From Gracilariopsis chorda (Eukaryota > Rhodophyta > Florideophyceae > Gracilariales > Gracilariaceae), in contig NBIV01000807.1 in NCBI GenBank assembly GCA_003194525.1, forward strand, positions 1 through 25,189: a stretch of 25,189 bases of DNA, in the 5' to 3' direction. Made by a program: the position numbers and the translations under genes. Below, piece by piece: positions 1 to 7,444 of this stretch. The notes beneath the pieces are model-generated. The model worked only from the letters and a program-made list of their open reading frames with translations, made no database searches and was not told where the DNA came from. Numbering within the stretch: position 1 is the first letter of the stretch; each line of letters begins with the position of its first letter.

Positions 1-60
1 TCTGCGGAGGGTGCTGCGGAGGGTGCTGCGGAGGTGCTGCGGAGTGCTGCGGAGTGTGTG
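1..60 (+). repeat. Minisatellite, 12-bp GC-rich unit (copy 1)
   Basis: Tandem copies of a unit close to ggtgctgcggag. The first units are exact and then decay into shorter variants, followed by about 60 bp that copy 2 lacks. On the minus strand the exact unit encodes Pro-Pro-Gln-His. It forms the left edge of the long repeat as seen in this window. Confidence 0.85.
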
Positions 61-202
61 GAGGAGAGAGCGGCGAACGGAGCTGTAAAGGGTGATGCAG
101 GGTGCTGCAGCGGGAGCGGGAGCCGCGGCGGGAGCTGCGGGGGGTGCTTTGGAGAAGGCTGATTATTACGTGAACCGTGGGGCCGGGGGGAGTCACGTTC
201 AT
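1..202 (-). pseudogene. Proline-rich ORF start, frameshifted copy
   Basis: This is the copy 1 counterpart of the ORF at 17403-17807 and begins at the ATG ending at 202 (MNVTPPGP). One G is missing from the G run at about 180-190 relative to copy 2, so the proline-rich frame is lost after about eight codons. The PPQH minisatellite lies downstream, together with an extra segment of about 60 bp. The window starts before the rest of the frame. Confidence 0.5.
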
Positions 203-1000
203 TTGTGGGTGCCAAAGGTTGAGCCGTTATTTCTGTTTTTGGGACGATGGGTGCAAGCGGAGTTGGTAATGGGAAGGGTCACAGGTTCTGCCTTTCTTCG
301 TTTTCGAAGAGAGGTGGGCGGCGAAACAGAGCGGTGCCGACGCGCGCTCCCTTAAGTACGGAAGCTGGTGGTGCGAAGGTAGGTGGGCGCCACGTGCGGA
401 TGCTGTTTTTCGCGTTAGTTTGGGTGCAGTACCGGAGCACGTGGCGGGGGGTGCGCTGTCCGCGGCGCGTTTGTGCCGCGTCCAGGGAGCGTGCGTATAA
501 CGCGTGCGAACGGCTCGCTGGAGGGGGGAGGGGGGGGAGAGAGTGTCGGTGACGGGGTGTAACTTTTTGAATGGACGGGCGGGCTTTTCCCTCCTCCAAC
601 ACTTATTTCTGCTGCGTATGTGACAGCGTCGGTTTCTACCGGCACTGTCCTTGGCGCGGCTGCCCTCAAGGCGGCGTTTTGACCGCTTTTCGAGCCGGCT
701 GAAAAAGAAAAATGTGATCGCTGCCAGCTGGCGGGAGAAAGTGACGGCGATTGAAATGCCAAACGGCTCTGTGTTCGATTTCACCTGTGTGTCAGCGCTT
801 TTGGTCGGGTATTGCTGATTATCGACAACGAAGGTAGCCGCATCGATCGCGCCTGTTCGGTGCATTCTCCCGGAAACATGTAGATACCACGGATTTTGCG
901 CTTTCGGCAATCTCCCTCCGGCAGCCTTGCTTCGGCCGTACCGCGCTTGTGATGCACCTACGTAGAGATTACAAGACGCGCTGTCTCAAGATTCACGTGA
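203..1000. other. GC-rich stretch, no identified gene (copy 1)
   Basis: Long GC-rich frames are open on both strands here (for example minus 227-910), but the translations are Arg/Pro/Ser-rich. They match no family I know, and they shift frame between the copies at single-base indels (for example near 325, 540 and 630). I treat them as chance open frames in GC-rich DNA. The stretch may hold the 5' region of the minus-strand proline-rich ORF. Confidence 0.5.
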
Positions 1001-1440
1001 CACCCCGCGGTCGATCTCTCAACGCACAACGTGCCAGGTGGTGGGTTGAGAGGTAGTACCTTGCCACGCACCAACATCACACCCGTCGCATTGCTCCCGT
1101 GACCGATATTCACCCTGGCCATCATTGGTAACATGCCGAACGCTCCAACTCAGCGCGCTCACGTACAATCCGTTTCCGCACCAAATGTACTCCGAAAATG
1201 GTAACACTTTCTACTTCAATGCAGACACGTAGTCCTTCAAGGACGTATGGTTCCTTCCCAACTTGCTCTCGCATTCAAGCTACCTCGCCTTCATGTTTGT
1301 GTCTGCTGTCGTTTCCGACACTAAAAGAGAGTGTCCGAGCCCTCGCCACTCACTCTCGGCCCTTCAAACATGTTAACATGTACTTGCTACTAGTGGCGAA
1401 CTGTTCTAACCCACAATGAAGAAATTAGAGAACGGAATGT
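1001..1440. other. Unassigned, possibly coding fragment (copy 1)
   Basis: Both strands have protein-like stretches here. Plus frames around 1,185-1,330 read like MYSENGNTFYFNADT followed by a stop and then a hydrophobic run (YLAFMFVSAVV). Minus frames of the same bases read like LRVCIEVESVTIFGV. I cannot tell which strand, if either, was coding. The copy at about 18,611-19,050 differs by only a few bases. Confidence 0.3.
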
Positions 1441-1446
1441 TTACAT

Positions 1447-1470
1447 TAAACAGGAGTACGCTCCTGTTTA
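1447..1470. other. Perfect stem-loop, 10-bp arms (copy 1)
   Basis: Arms taaacaggag (1447-1456) and ctcctgttta (1461-1470) pair perfectly around a tacg loop. It lies just beyond the 3' end of the minus-strand zinc-finger gene, so it could be a 3'-end structure. The identical hairpin is at 19057-19080. Confidence 0.7.
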
Positions 1471-1493
1471 CTTTCAACGCAAAAAACAACTAT

Positions 1494-1518
1494 ACACACA
1501 AGACACACACACACACAT
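1494..1518. repeat. CA microsatellite (copy 1)
   Basis: A short run of (ac)n interrupted once by 'ag'. It has the same length in copy 2 (about 19104-19128). Confidence 0.8.
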
Positions 1519-1544
1519 GAACAAAACATGCAAAAGTGAAAGTG

Positions 1545-2670
1545 TCAACACGGTTCTCCCACTACAAGGACTCCAAGTACTCTAGATGCCTTTCTCTTCA
1601 TATTAGCCTTAGTGAAGATGTGACAACGAGCTGCAGGTATCTTCTGGCAGATTTCGCGGCAGTGCGGACAGATCCACGTTCCGCTCGCCTTTGCACTTTC
1701 AAAGTCCCATTACAACTCTCCGAAGCACGGTCGACACACCGCCTTCCGACACTTGCGATACGTATGCAGGTTCGCACAGAGATATTTTCCGACTTCTGAG
1801 TGCGGGCGCAGACGCGACAGAAGCGCGACGGACCGCGCAGCAACGGAGAGAGAGGAGGTGAGCGTGGCTTCTTTCTTAACGGTGGAGTTAGTGGAATTGG
1901 CAGCGATGGTTGAGGCGCCAGATGCACTGTAGGAGCGTTGGTGGCGCCTGAAGCGGTGCTTGAGATGGGGGGGCTAGTGGCACGGCGGCAGTCAGCGGTG
2001 ACGGCGATGTGGTGCTGAGATAGGCGGTGGCGTGCAGGTGCGGAGTAGGCGGTGTGGTAGGAGGGCATGCGAGAGTGCTCGCTCACAGCGACGAGACTGA
2101 TCGCCTCGAGTTCGGCCACAATATCCTCGTGCTGCGAAGACGGCTGCTTCTATGCTCCGAAGCCGGTGGCGCGGCGGCAGTTAGCGGTATGTGCGGCGCG
2201 CAGTGGCGTGCAGGTGCGGAGTAGGCTAGGAGGGGCATGCGAGAGTGCTCGCTCACAGCGACGAGACATGATCGCCTCGTCGGCCACAATATCCTCGTGC
2301 TGCGAAGACGGCTGCTTCTGGGGCGGCGAGGGCAAGAAAAAGTCCGGAAAAAAGCCATGCTCAGGCGCCCGAAGCGGTGTTTGAGGTGGGGGTCGGGTGG
2401 TGCGGCGGCAGTTAGCGGTGACGGCGATGTGCGGCTGAGATGCGCAGTGGCGTGCAGGTGCGGAGTAGGCGGTGGGGGAGGAGGGGCAGGCGTACGGCAA
2501 CGACACGCGATCCACACGATTGCGGCCACAGAATCTTTGTCCCGCGAAGGCGGCTGCCTTTCGGACGGCAGAGGGAAGAGAGAGGATACAGAAACGTCCT
2601 GCTCACGCACGAGGGCGAGGTCAGCCTCCGTGAACACAAGCCAAGGCAACCAAGCTTGCGTGGGCGGCAT
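1545..2670 (-). pseudogene. 4CXXC_R1-like zinc-finger protein, broken (copy 1)
   Basis: The frame starts at ATG 2670 (MPPTQAW), continues as a long Pro/Ser/His-rich N-terminal part, and ends in a cysteine-rich domain between about 1,840 and 1,640. Visible pieces are CRVC, then TYRKCRKAVCRPC, then WICPHCREIC and a further Cys. This pattern resembles the zf-4CXXC_R1 domain of R1/CDCA7-type chromatin proteins; the exact subfamily is inference. The true end would be a TGA at 1545-1547. Damage: a TAA (1710-1712) between the cysteine clusters, shared with copy 2; a one-base loss near 1,785 that throws the frame out inside the first cysteine cluster, private to this copy; and frame changes in the proline-rich part. 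An internal module of about 165-170 bp is present once more here than in copy 2. Confidence 0.6.
2070..2560. repeat. Internal tandem module array in zinc-finger gene (copy 1)
   Basis: A module containing gctcacagcgacgagac and, about 50 bp on, ggccacaatatcctcgtgct starts near 2,077 and again near 2,247. A third, more diverged version lies at about 2,490-2,560. On the minus strand each encodes a segment like PSSQHEDIVAELEAI followed by a Pro/Thr/His-rich stretch. Copy 2 (about 19,688-20,006) has one close module plus the diverged one. The difference of about 164 bp explains the largest offset step between the copies. Confidence 0.75.
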
Positions 2671-3030
2671 ATCTAGAGGAAGAGTGTTGTCGGCGATGTG
2701 GGTGACGTTTAAGGCGGCGGGGCGGAATGGGACGGTGGAGTTGGCGGAGAGCGCGTGGGTGTGAGAGTGGGGAGGGGTATGGGGGCGCGATGTGGAGAGT
2801 TTCGGGCGGACGTCAAGCTGGCGACGAGCGTGCTTTAAGAAGGCAGTGCGAACGAGCGCGCGCCCGGTGCATTCAAGCCTCGTTGGTGATCTAGCCCTCG
2901 TATCATATCATCTGTTGTTCGAGTTTTACAGCATCATGAATCCAGGCCATGCAGCGTGGAGCTCTCTGAGAAAGAGTCACTCTCGGCCCAGTGGTAGTTC
3001 TGGTTTGACAGTGTCACTCTCATCCTGAGA
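2671..3030. other. Unassigned stretch (copy 1)
   Basis: Sequence upstream of the minus-strand zinc-finger gene. A plus frame around 2,885-2,970 reads DLALVSYHLLFEFYSIMNPG in both copies and looks protein-like, but I do not recognise it. Single-base differences from copy 2 change the surrounding frame. Confidence 0.3.
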
Positions 3031-3345
3031 TTGTATTTGTCAGAAAAACTCGAGATCTTCCGCTGCCAAGGTCTGGCTCCACGACGCCCGTTCTTTCACT
3101 TCTGGACTAGAATAGCACCTCGACGCACGCAGATTTCAATCTTTTCATCACCAATGCCAAGCGTTTTGCAGAAGCCCTGTACTCAGAAATGCCGCTGCGT
3201 TCATTCGGATTGTGCTTTGCTATTATTTCTAGAACGGGCAGGCTCGTGGTGGAAGTGAACGGCAGCCCTGAGGGCTGCTGTTCGCTTCTTGTCACGCAAA
3301 CGATACATCCTCAAACGCGTCAGATTTGTGCCCTAATTTCCTGTT
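3031..3345 (+). pseudogene. Possible small SRP9-like protein fragment (copy 1)
   Basis: From about 3,130 to the TGA at 3343-3345 there is an open plus frame of about 70 codons: ADFNLFITNAKRFAEALYSE, then a stretch ending GRLVVEVNGSPEGCCSLLV and a polar tail. The pattern of an N-terminal helix followed by paired strands, and the words F..A..L+...P and G+LV++V, resemble the signal-recognition-particle SRP9 domain. This is weak and could be another small alpha/beta protein. A TAG lies just upstream (SLLD*), where the apparent continuation moves to another frame. Copy 2 (20478-20795) has a +1 change at 'gcagagagccc' versus 'gcagaagccc' here, so the two copies break the frame differently. Confidence 0.3.
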
Positions 3346-3593
3346 GACTGCCACCCACTTGTTCTCCGCTAAGCCATGCCAAGTGTTGATCAGTAAGGTC
3401 ACCCAATCCTTCACTATGCCCCCGTTGCTTAGGGCCAAATGAAAAGTCTTGCGATTATTCGTGTGCTCTTCTTCCGCCGAGCAGGAAAGAATTCCAAATT
3501 CATTAGTTTACTTGTTGTTCCCGAAAGCTCTTATGCCACAGTAGGTGCGTAGAACCCGGAGACCACTTTTTTTGGTATAGACTGCCGCCTTAT

Positions 3594-3736
3594 CTCCACA
3601 CGGACAATGGTTCCCAATTCATCTCGAAGTTTGCCATCACTTCTGCTGAGTCTCAGGACTGAAACATTTCTTCACCACCACCTACCACCCCCTGACCGAT
3701 TGGCATACGAAATGGTTCAACAGCTGTCAATATACA
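3594..3736 (+). mobile_element. Ty3/gypsy integrase core remnant (copy 1)
   Basis: Two adjoining frames carry recognisable pieces of a retroelement integrase core. The first is LHTDNGSQFISKF, containing the second catalytic Asp. The second, after a frameshift near 3,660, is LKHFFTTTYHPL and a WFN word where the family has a YHP..NGQTER.N block. The position of the catalytic Glu reads Lys, so the remnant is catalytically dead as well as frameshifted. No reverse transcriptase, protease, RNase H or LTR is recognisable around it. Confidence 0.75.
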
Positions 3737-4209
3737 GGGTGCAACGCACCGTTTCTTTTGCTGCTATCCGCGCCCGTCAAAAACAGCTGTTTGGACCCAC
3801 GTGCGCGAAAAGGACTTTCAGTCTTTGGCTTAATCGTGATCATGAACTTTGGAACGGGTCTGTCTCCGGGCTCAAGAATAGAGCACTTCGGGCACCTCGA
3901 TGGTTTTCCTCGGTGGAATTGCGTATTCTGATCTTCTTGGTCCAAGGTTAGTCGCTAGGAGATTGCGATCAGGGCGCACCAAATTCATGATGAGCCTGTT
4001 ATGTCTTTTTTCATACGCGATGCAACAAGTCGAATTTTATCTTATCCGCGGGTTGCTACAAGAGGGACTGAGTTTGTTCTACGTTGTATTTTGTCAAAAG
4101 TGCGAAGCAAGGCATTATCCGTGGAAGGCGCTGTTATCGGATGAATCTTTAAAAGAGCTACAGATGTTTGAAGCGAGGAGATAGCTATACGGGCCCTGTG
4201 TGGTGCGAC
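3737..4209. other. Unassigned stretch with frame-broken coding-like pieces (copy 1)
   Basis: Plus frames contain protein-like words such as HDEPVMSFFIRDATSRIYLI and WKALLSDESLKELQMFEARR, the latter ending at a TAG near 4,184. They lie in different frames and match no family I recognise. At least seven single-base indels separate this stretch from 21,184-21,652, most of them an extra base here. It could be the 3' part of the retroelement or a separate gene fragment. Confidence 0.3.
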
Positions 4210-5250
4210 TTAGGCCAGCAGCGTCAGCGCAACTTCTAGCGAAACTACCCTTGATTCATCAATTCCTACACTTGATGCTCTGATGACGAGCGTTGTGATA
4301 TTTTCGTCCACTGCAATCACCATTACGTCGGCTCTACTGGCTAGCCTCACCATTGCAGGGCTACCAAAGGCATTTGTCGTTATGAAGAGGACGTCAACAT
4401 TCGCAGCCGTAGTAACTGAAGAATCTACGTCCGTCCGATTGTTGGTAACCAGATGAGGTGCTCGAGAAAGCTCAACAAGCACGCTGGACAAAACTGTATA
4501 GCCAAGCTCTTCCGCTGCTGACTTTTGGTGAAACGCTGTCATCTGCTTGCAGCGGTTGAAGTGGTGGAGAATGCGCACATGTTAGGCGGAACTCTCGAGT
4601 GACAAGATGGCTGATCACTGCTTCTGCACCAGAATTCGCATCAACTGCGTTTCCAGATCGGTAGTTTGCGAGTTGTACATGATCTTCCTCAGAAAATTGG
4701 GAAACAACTGCTATAGCCTGACAGCTATGCTTTTCGAGGTGCTGGACTGAAAGCAACAAAGCCGCTGGATCAGCGGTAGTCCCCCATGAAGCGCCTCCCT
4801 TCGATGACGCTATTTTGACAAATAATTGTCAAAATACGTTGTTGTGCGGTGCGTGATATCCAAGCCTAATGTAGCACGGGCAGCATCTGCGGTGTATCTA
4901 TGGCGAAGGATGGTCTCTTCGGGCCTGCCTGAATCAAGTACTATTCTGAGACGATTTGATGTAGATGACACTGGGGCTGGGACCCATTTCTCCACAAGCA
5001 AATCGATCAAGAGCGTATCCTTCCACGTATAACGCATTGGAGATTGGCCAATACATTAGTGCGCCTTTCAGAACATCCGAGTGAATAATGAGCGTGTCAG
5101 TGACGCGTGGGGGAAGTCTTGCAGCCGGAAGTGAATCGCTAGCGTACCCGCCGATGGCACCCCCAACACCTGTGGGGACTATGAGCACTGCTGTATGCTG
5201 CGAACACACAACCAATGCATCTCGACTTCGGACAGAGAGGTGACGCGGGT
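4210..5250 (-). pseudogene. DUF3326 family protein, broken (copy 1)
   Basis: Reading leftwards from about 5,250, the frames contain the DUF3326 signature in order. They are VPTGVGGAIGGYASDSLPAA and NALYVEGYALDRFACGEMGP; then NRLRIVLDSGRPEE and TADAARATL in another frame; then KGGASWGTTADP, GAEAVISHLVTREF and CAHSPPL in a third; then AAEELGYTVLSSVLVELSRA and ADVMVIAVDENIT. The family is known from cyanobacteria and photosynthetic eukaryotes; its function is unknown to me. Two frame breaks (near 4,985 and 4,820-4,840) are shared with copy 2. An extra T near 4,525 ('gacttttgg') is private and splits the C-terminal half. The end is a TAA at 4210-4212. No intron is needed to line the pieces up. 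Confidence 0.8.
4811..4836. repeat. Inverted repeat, 10-bp arms, at DUF3326 frame break (copy 1)
   Basis: Arms tattttgaca (4811-4820) and tgtcaaaata (4827-4836) are perfect reverse complements around aataat. They lie exactly where the DUF3326 reading frame changes. Confidence 0.8.
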
Positions 5251-6010
5251 ACTGCTACAACGCTTGAACATTTGTGGCTCGCTTGAACTGTGAGTTTGCA
5301 AAGCCCAGGAATGTGAGAAAAGCACACGATTGAAGTAGGCCGGGGATTCTCTGGGAGCACATCGCGATAACGCTGGATTCTGCGAAGAACACGTCAGTCT
5401 AGTGGGGCGAGGGAGCAGAAGTGCAGCCACCGGTACTTCTGAACACGCTTTTGAAGACTTTCGCTGTTTGAAACGCGACGTAGACAGTGCCTACTTTCAT
5501 ACTACATCTGTATCGTGTTTCATCTGCATGTGTTCTGGTTCAGTGATAGAATTAAGGTTGATAGAATGTATTCTATTGACACTCTTTTGTCTTGAAACAT
5601 GAGAAAGCTACTTTACCCTGCTGCTAAAGGTTATTGTTCTCGTACAAGCGTTAATCGTAAGAAACCGGATCTTCTCCTCTAACTGGAGGCATGAAACTCC
5701 TAAACTTTTGCACCTTTTTCCCTACCTTCCAGCTAGGGATATCCGCCATTACGTTTGCTTCCCATTTGCTGTATTGTTCTGTCTACAAATAGAAGAACAC
5801 ACCAAGGAAGGGACGAACTGGATACGAATTGCGAGCTCCTTAAGTGTCTTTGCTCTGATTTCATGAGGCGGTACGAGCATATAAATCAGGGATTGACACT
5901 TACCTTTGCTACAAAACGAGCTTCATCCTTAGCTTGTAAAAACGGAATGATCGCTAAAAAGAATGTTCTTCTTCTCTTGTTGCAAATCCCTACCAAACAA
6001 AATTGAGCAC
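5251..6010. other. Unassigned stretch with a divergence island (copy 1)
   Basis: No family is recognised. Plus frames give scattered protein-like words (for example VLFCLQIEEHIKEGT in copy 2 around 23,208-23,255) that stops soon interrupt. From about 5,655 to 6,010 the sequence differs from 23,097-23,455 by more than twenty substitutions and a 4-base insertion in copy 2, while 5,250-5,650 is virtually identical. Confidence 0.4.
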
Positions 6011-6384
6011 GAATAGAGAGCAGGGTTGGTCAAGTCAGGGTCAGATTGATTGAGACATGTGGAGGTGTTATTGGACGGATGAAATCACATGAAATCACAC
6101 ATCTTCGCTTAATGTAAAAAGTACTAATGCAATAGAAGCTGTATGAAATGATCAGCGCGGTTCCGAACAAGAGTGGGCCGGCGGCAGGCCCGATTGAGCG
6201 GGAACATTTCTGGCAATGTTGATAGGAGCATATCCGCCGTTGGGAGCAACCTCCTGTCGTACGGCTCAATGCGGCAGTGGTCTGTGCCGTGCGTCGATTG
6301 CCGTCAGCATGGACTTGCGCACGCAGAAGATGGAGTACAACCGACACAGGCGTAGGATTTAATCACGGGAGGGATTTAATGAAA

Positions 6385-6582
6385 ATAGCGCTTCGGTGAG
6401 CGGCTCAGATGGAAAGCGATCGCGGAGGCACGCGCATTTCTCTACCTGCTTGCAGGACCACCTGGAGAATACGATAATCTAGATGATAGCAGTGACCCGA
6501 GACCCCAAACAAAGCAGAAATCTAAAACTGTGACGACGATAGGAGCAGTCCATCATCATCATAATCATGTTTGCATAGACGT
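6385..6582 (+). pseudogene. Unidentified coding-like frame (copy 1)
   Basis: Plus frame reading RFGERLRWKAIAEARAFLYL, then LAGPPGEYDNLDDSSDP, a Lys/Thr-rich linker and a His run. The composition looks like real protein (helix, acidic linker, His tract). It has no start codon and I know no match. Copy 2 (about 23,838-24,029) keeps the same frame. Confidence 0.3.
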
Positions 6583-6838
6583 CTAGCTTCCGCACTGAGT
6601 GACACCTTTATCTCTGCTGCCCCATTCGAGAAGAAATCTATCTATTTGGTGCATAACGGCCGAAACCTTTTAATAAATCGCATGAGTATCGTGAGAAATG
6701 TAAGGTACCATTGATATCGATGTTTCCATGAGAGCAACGAGAGCACTTCAGTGGTCGTTTCGTTTCGAAACTTTCCAGGCGACTAGAGCATCATGGTGTG
6801 GTCGCCTCGACAAATCGGTCCCTACAAGTAGTTGAGAA

Positions 6839-6854
6839 ACGCCGCCGGCGGCGT
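6839..6854. other. Perfect 16-bp GC palindrome (copy 1)
   Basis: acgccgccggcggcgt is its own reverse complement. It lies about 590 bp upstream of the MTR4 start and 32 bp before a second palindrome. The identical site is at 24284-24299. It may be a binding site for a dimeric regulator; that is inference. Confidence 0.6.
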
Positions 6855-6886
6855 CATGAGAAGGAGCTAGCAATTCACGGGTAGAT

Positions 6887-6902
6887 GCGTAGAATTCTAC
6901 AC
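6887..6902. other. 16-bp palindrome, one mismatch (copy 1), before a T tract
   Basis: gcgtagaattctacac is a near-perfect palindrome (one mismatched pair). It is followed within 15-35 bp by a T-rich tract (6917-6938). In copy 2 the site is perfect (24332-24347). Confidence 0.6.
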
Positions 6903-7023
6903 CCCTGTCTCGTAGGTTTTTTTGTCTTTTTTTTTTAATTGAATCATTGCAACTGTTGTGCAGTGCAATAGCACTGGAGATATGACAGTGGGGCTACAGC
7001 CGCAGGGTTGATCCGCGGTTGAT

Positions 7024-7365
7024 GTGAACAGACGTTCAGATCTTGCTAAGTTCCAGAAGTTTGAACCTGCAATTGTTGCGGCACTTCCTCGTTGCTTTTG
7101 TGAGCACTTTCTTGCGAAGCTGGAGGTTATTGTTATGTCCCTAGCATCCTGTAGGGGCCCTTTTCCGTACAGCGTAAGAGTTCCTCATACTGCAAGTAGT
7201 TGTAGAGGAGAGGAGTGCACGAGCACAAGCTCAACAAACTTAACTTTACGACATAGCTTGAGGTCCAACCACCTCACGCTCGTGGTCACCGCCGAATCCT
7301 ACTCCTCAATTTATACTACCCGTAGAGCATATAGCGGGTGCCAGCCGATAGGGAAGCAAAGATGA
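7024..7365 (+). other. Open frame of unknown status upstream of MTR4 (copy 1)
   Basis: An open frame of 113 codons starting with GTG (words: LAKFQKFEPAIVAALPRCF, then ASCRGPFPYSVRV and a Ser/Thr-rich part). Copy 2 (24469-24777) keeps it for 102 codons with few changes. There is no ATG at the start and no recognised family. It could be a decayed gene fragment or a chance frame in the MTR4 5' region. Confidence 0.25.
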
Positions 7366-7444
7366 GAATTCTGGGAAGAGAACTACTTTGCGTGGTCCAA
7401 TCGGCATCCATTGATAACCTAAGAACACATCTTTCGCCCCAATT

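Noticed and set aside
1..60. CRISPR-like array
   Set aside because: The unit is a contiguous 12-bp minisatellite with no spacers.
227..910. Minus-strand open frame of 227 codons, the longest in the left part
   Set aside because: It is Arg/Pro/Ser-rich, matches no family, and is not preserved in copy 2, where indels shift it. It looks like a chance frame in GC-rich DNA.
3107..3295. Minus-strand frame opposite the SRP9-like stretch
   Set aside because: The plus-strand reading has better protein composition and continues through in copy 1. The minus frame has no upstream or downstream continuation.
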